Below are positions 62,913 through 64,000 of a stretch of DNA of 64,000 bases, in pieces. The notes under the pieces are model-generated. The model did not search any database. It was not told the origin of the DNA and worked only from the letters and a program-made list of their open reading frames with translations. The number at the start of each line of letters is the position of its first letter. Position 1 is the first letter of the stretch. The translations under genes and the position numbers were made by a program. The stretch comes from DATKZH01 sp964475955 (GTDB taxonomy: Bacteria > Planctomycetota > Planctomycetia > Pirellulales > Thermoguttaceae), in contig CAYYZY010000015.1 in NCBI GenBank assembly GCA_964475955.1, forward strand, positions 4,723 to 68,722, written 5' to 3'.

Positions 62913-63323
62913 ATGTTCGAAATCTTCGACCACACCGCCGACCTCGGCCTTCGCATGCGGGCGAAGGACCTCGACGAGCTGTTTGCCGACGCTGGCCGGG
63001 CCCTGTTCTCGGTGATCGTGGCGAACTTCGACGACGTCCGGCCCCTCCAGGAGGTGACGCTCGAGATCGAGGGCGACCGGCGCGACGACCTCCTGTTCGA
63101 CTGGCTGGCCGAACTGCTCTACACGTTCGATGCGCGCCGGCTGCTTCTGTCCGAGTTTCGGGTGCGCGTGGGCGACCACGGGCTGGAAGCCACCGCCCGG
63201 GGCGAGCCCTTCGACCCCGACCGGCACGAGCTCGACGTGGAAGTCAAGGCGATCACCTACCACGGCCTCAAGGTCGAGCGCGAAGGCGACCGGTGGCTGG
63301 CCGAAGTGATCGTCGATTTGTAG
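62913..63323 (+). CDS. Archease
   Basis: 136 aa, full length. Archease activates RtcB by speeding up guanylylation and turnover of the ligase. The DHTADLGLRMRAKDLDELF start, the FDWLAELLYTFDARRLL helix and the C-terminal AITYHGLKVEREGDRW, with acidic residues near the metal site, agree with the family. rtcB starts 23 bases later in the same direction, the usual pairing. Confidence 0.93.
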   Translation: MFEIFDHTADLGLRMRAKDLDELFADAGRALFSVIVANFDDVRPLQEVTLEIEGDRRDDLLFDWLAELLYTFDARRLLLSEFRVRVGDHGLEATARGEPFDPDRHELDVEVKAITYHGLKVEREGDRWLAEVIVDL

Positions 63324-63346
63324 CGTTGAAACGAAGGAACCGAACC

Positions 63347-63973
63347 ATGGCCAAACCGGGCTACGCGGGGCCGCTGGAGCCGATCGACGAGTGCTGCTGG
63401 CGGATTCCAAAAAGCTACAAGTCGGGGATGGCGGTCGAAGGGAGGATCTTCGCCGACGACCGCCTGATGAAGCACATCCGGGCCGATCAGGCGCCGGAGC
63501 AGGTGGCCAACGTGGCCTTTTTGCCGGGCATCCAGGTGGCCAGCATGGCCATGCCCGACATCCACTGGGGCTACGGCTTCTGCATCGGCGGCGTCTGCGC
63601 CACCGATCCGGAGCAGGGCGGCGTGATCTCGCCCGGCGGCGTCGGCTACGACATCAACTGCGGCGTGCGCCTGGTGCGCACCGATCTGGACCAGAACGAC
63701 GTGCGCCCACGCATCCGGGAGCTCGTCGGGACCCTGTTCAAGGAAATCCCCGCGGGCGTGGGCCGGGGCGGCAAGTACCTGTTCGACCGCAAGCAGATCC
63801 GGCACGTCCTCGCCGAGGGCTGCCAGTACCTCGAAACGCAGGGCCTGGCCACCGCGGGCGACCTCGACCACACCGAGGAGGGCGGGCGCATGCGCGGGGC
63901 CGATCCCGGGGCGGTCTCGGCCAAGGCCATGGAGCGGGGCGACGACCAGTGCGGCACGCTCGGCTCGGGCAAC
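63347..63973 (+). CDS. rtcB: RNA-splicing ligase RtcB, 5' part (broken by adapter)
   Basis: 209 codons from the ATG at 63347 (MAKPGYAGPLEPIDECCW). RtcB joins RNA 2',3'-cyclic phosphate and 5'-OH ends using GTP and Mn. The metal-binding YDINCGVRLV motif and GDDQCGTLGSGN are present; in the family GSGN continues with His (GSGNHFLE), but here the frame enters adapter sequence (RSEERRVGK). The rest, including the guanylylated His, is missing. Confidence 0.94.
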
Positions 63974-64000
63974 AGATCGGAAGAGCGTCGTGTAGGGAAA
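63974..64000. other. Illumina TruSeq adapter sequence (contamination)
   Basis: The last 27 bases begin AGATCGGAAGAGCGTCGTGT and match the Illumina TruSeq adapter without a mismatch as I know it. They replace the expected rtcB sequence exactly after codon 209, so this is not genomic DNA. Confidence 0.96.

Overview
The window looks like part of a planctomycete genome, probably Pirellulales-like and probably a metagenome-assembled contig. The DNA is GC-rich. It encodes several formylglycine-type sulfatases, FG-GAP/VCBS secreted proteins, a hydrazine-synthase-alpha-like haem protein, Hanks-type kinases, a DUF1570 protein and an EF-G of the kind found in planctomycetes. No rRNA, tRNA or CRISPR array was seen. 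The last 27 bases match an Illumina TruSeq adapter, so the right edge is a library artefact inside rtcB.

1-11.8 kb (minus strand): a fused str-S10 ribosomal cluster in the order rpsL, rpsG, [two inserted genes], fusA, rpsJ, rplC, rplD, rplW, rplB, rpsS, rplV, rpsC, rplP, rpmC, rpsQ, rplN (cut by the window edge). The main surprise is the insertion between rpsG and fusA: an OLD/RecF-like AAA ATPase, then a DUF4276/TOPRIM-like protein that starts one base after the ATPase stop. This has the make-up of a two-gene anti-phage system placed inside an essential translation operon. A good sigma70-type promoter lies ahead of rpsJ and a weaker one ahead of rpsL.

12-19.5 kb (mostly plus): a secreted PHP/CehA-like protein, a HTH-receiver hybrid regulator, a TolC-like fragment joined head to head to a truncated Ser/Thr kinase (rearrangement or assembly chimera), a small membrane protein and an FG-GAP protein. 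19.7-28.1 kb (minus): an HzsA-like haem protein, a zinc-ribbon mini-protein, a membrane protein and GT2 glycosyltransferase pair with overlapping ends, a long nucleoside-diphosphate kinase and pyrF. 28.1-34.3 kb: an FG-GAP protein, a short DUF4349-like lipoprotein, a Gfo/Idh/MocA oxidoreductase, DAHP synthase and a sulfatase.

34.5-57.4 kb: an accessory polysaccharide-degradation area with sulfatases (one a pseudogene), a toroid-type secreted protein, two parallel beta-helix proteins, a PL10-like pectate lyase and a broken SDR. It is interrupted by housekeeping genes (hemB, truB), a second kinase and a nucleotidyltransferase-galactokinase fusion. 57.4-64 kb: a DUF1570 protein, a conserved secreted protein, fumC, a YhdH-type reductase, archease and the start of rtcB. 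The last two form the usual RNA-ligase/activator pair.

The intergenic DNA is rich in small repeats: a 135-bp MITE-like element in two copies, a second 120-bp palindromic element, many short hairpins with a GC-TCC-GC or GC-TTC-GC core, heptamer arrays and an 80-bp tandem duplication.
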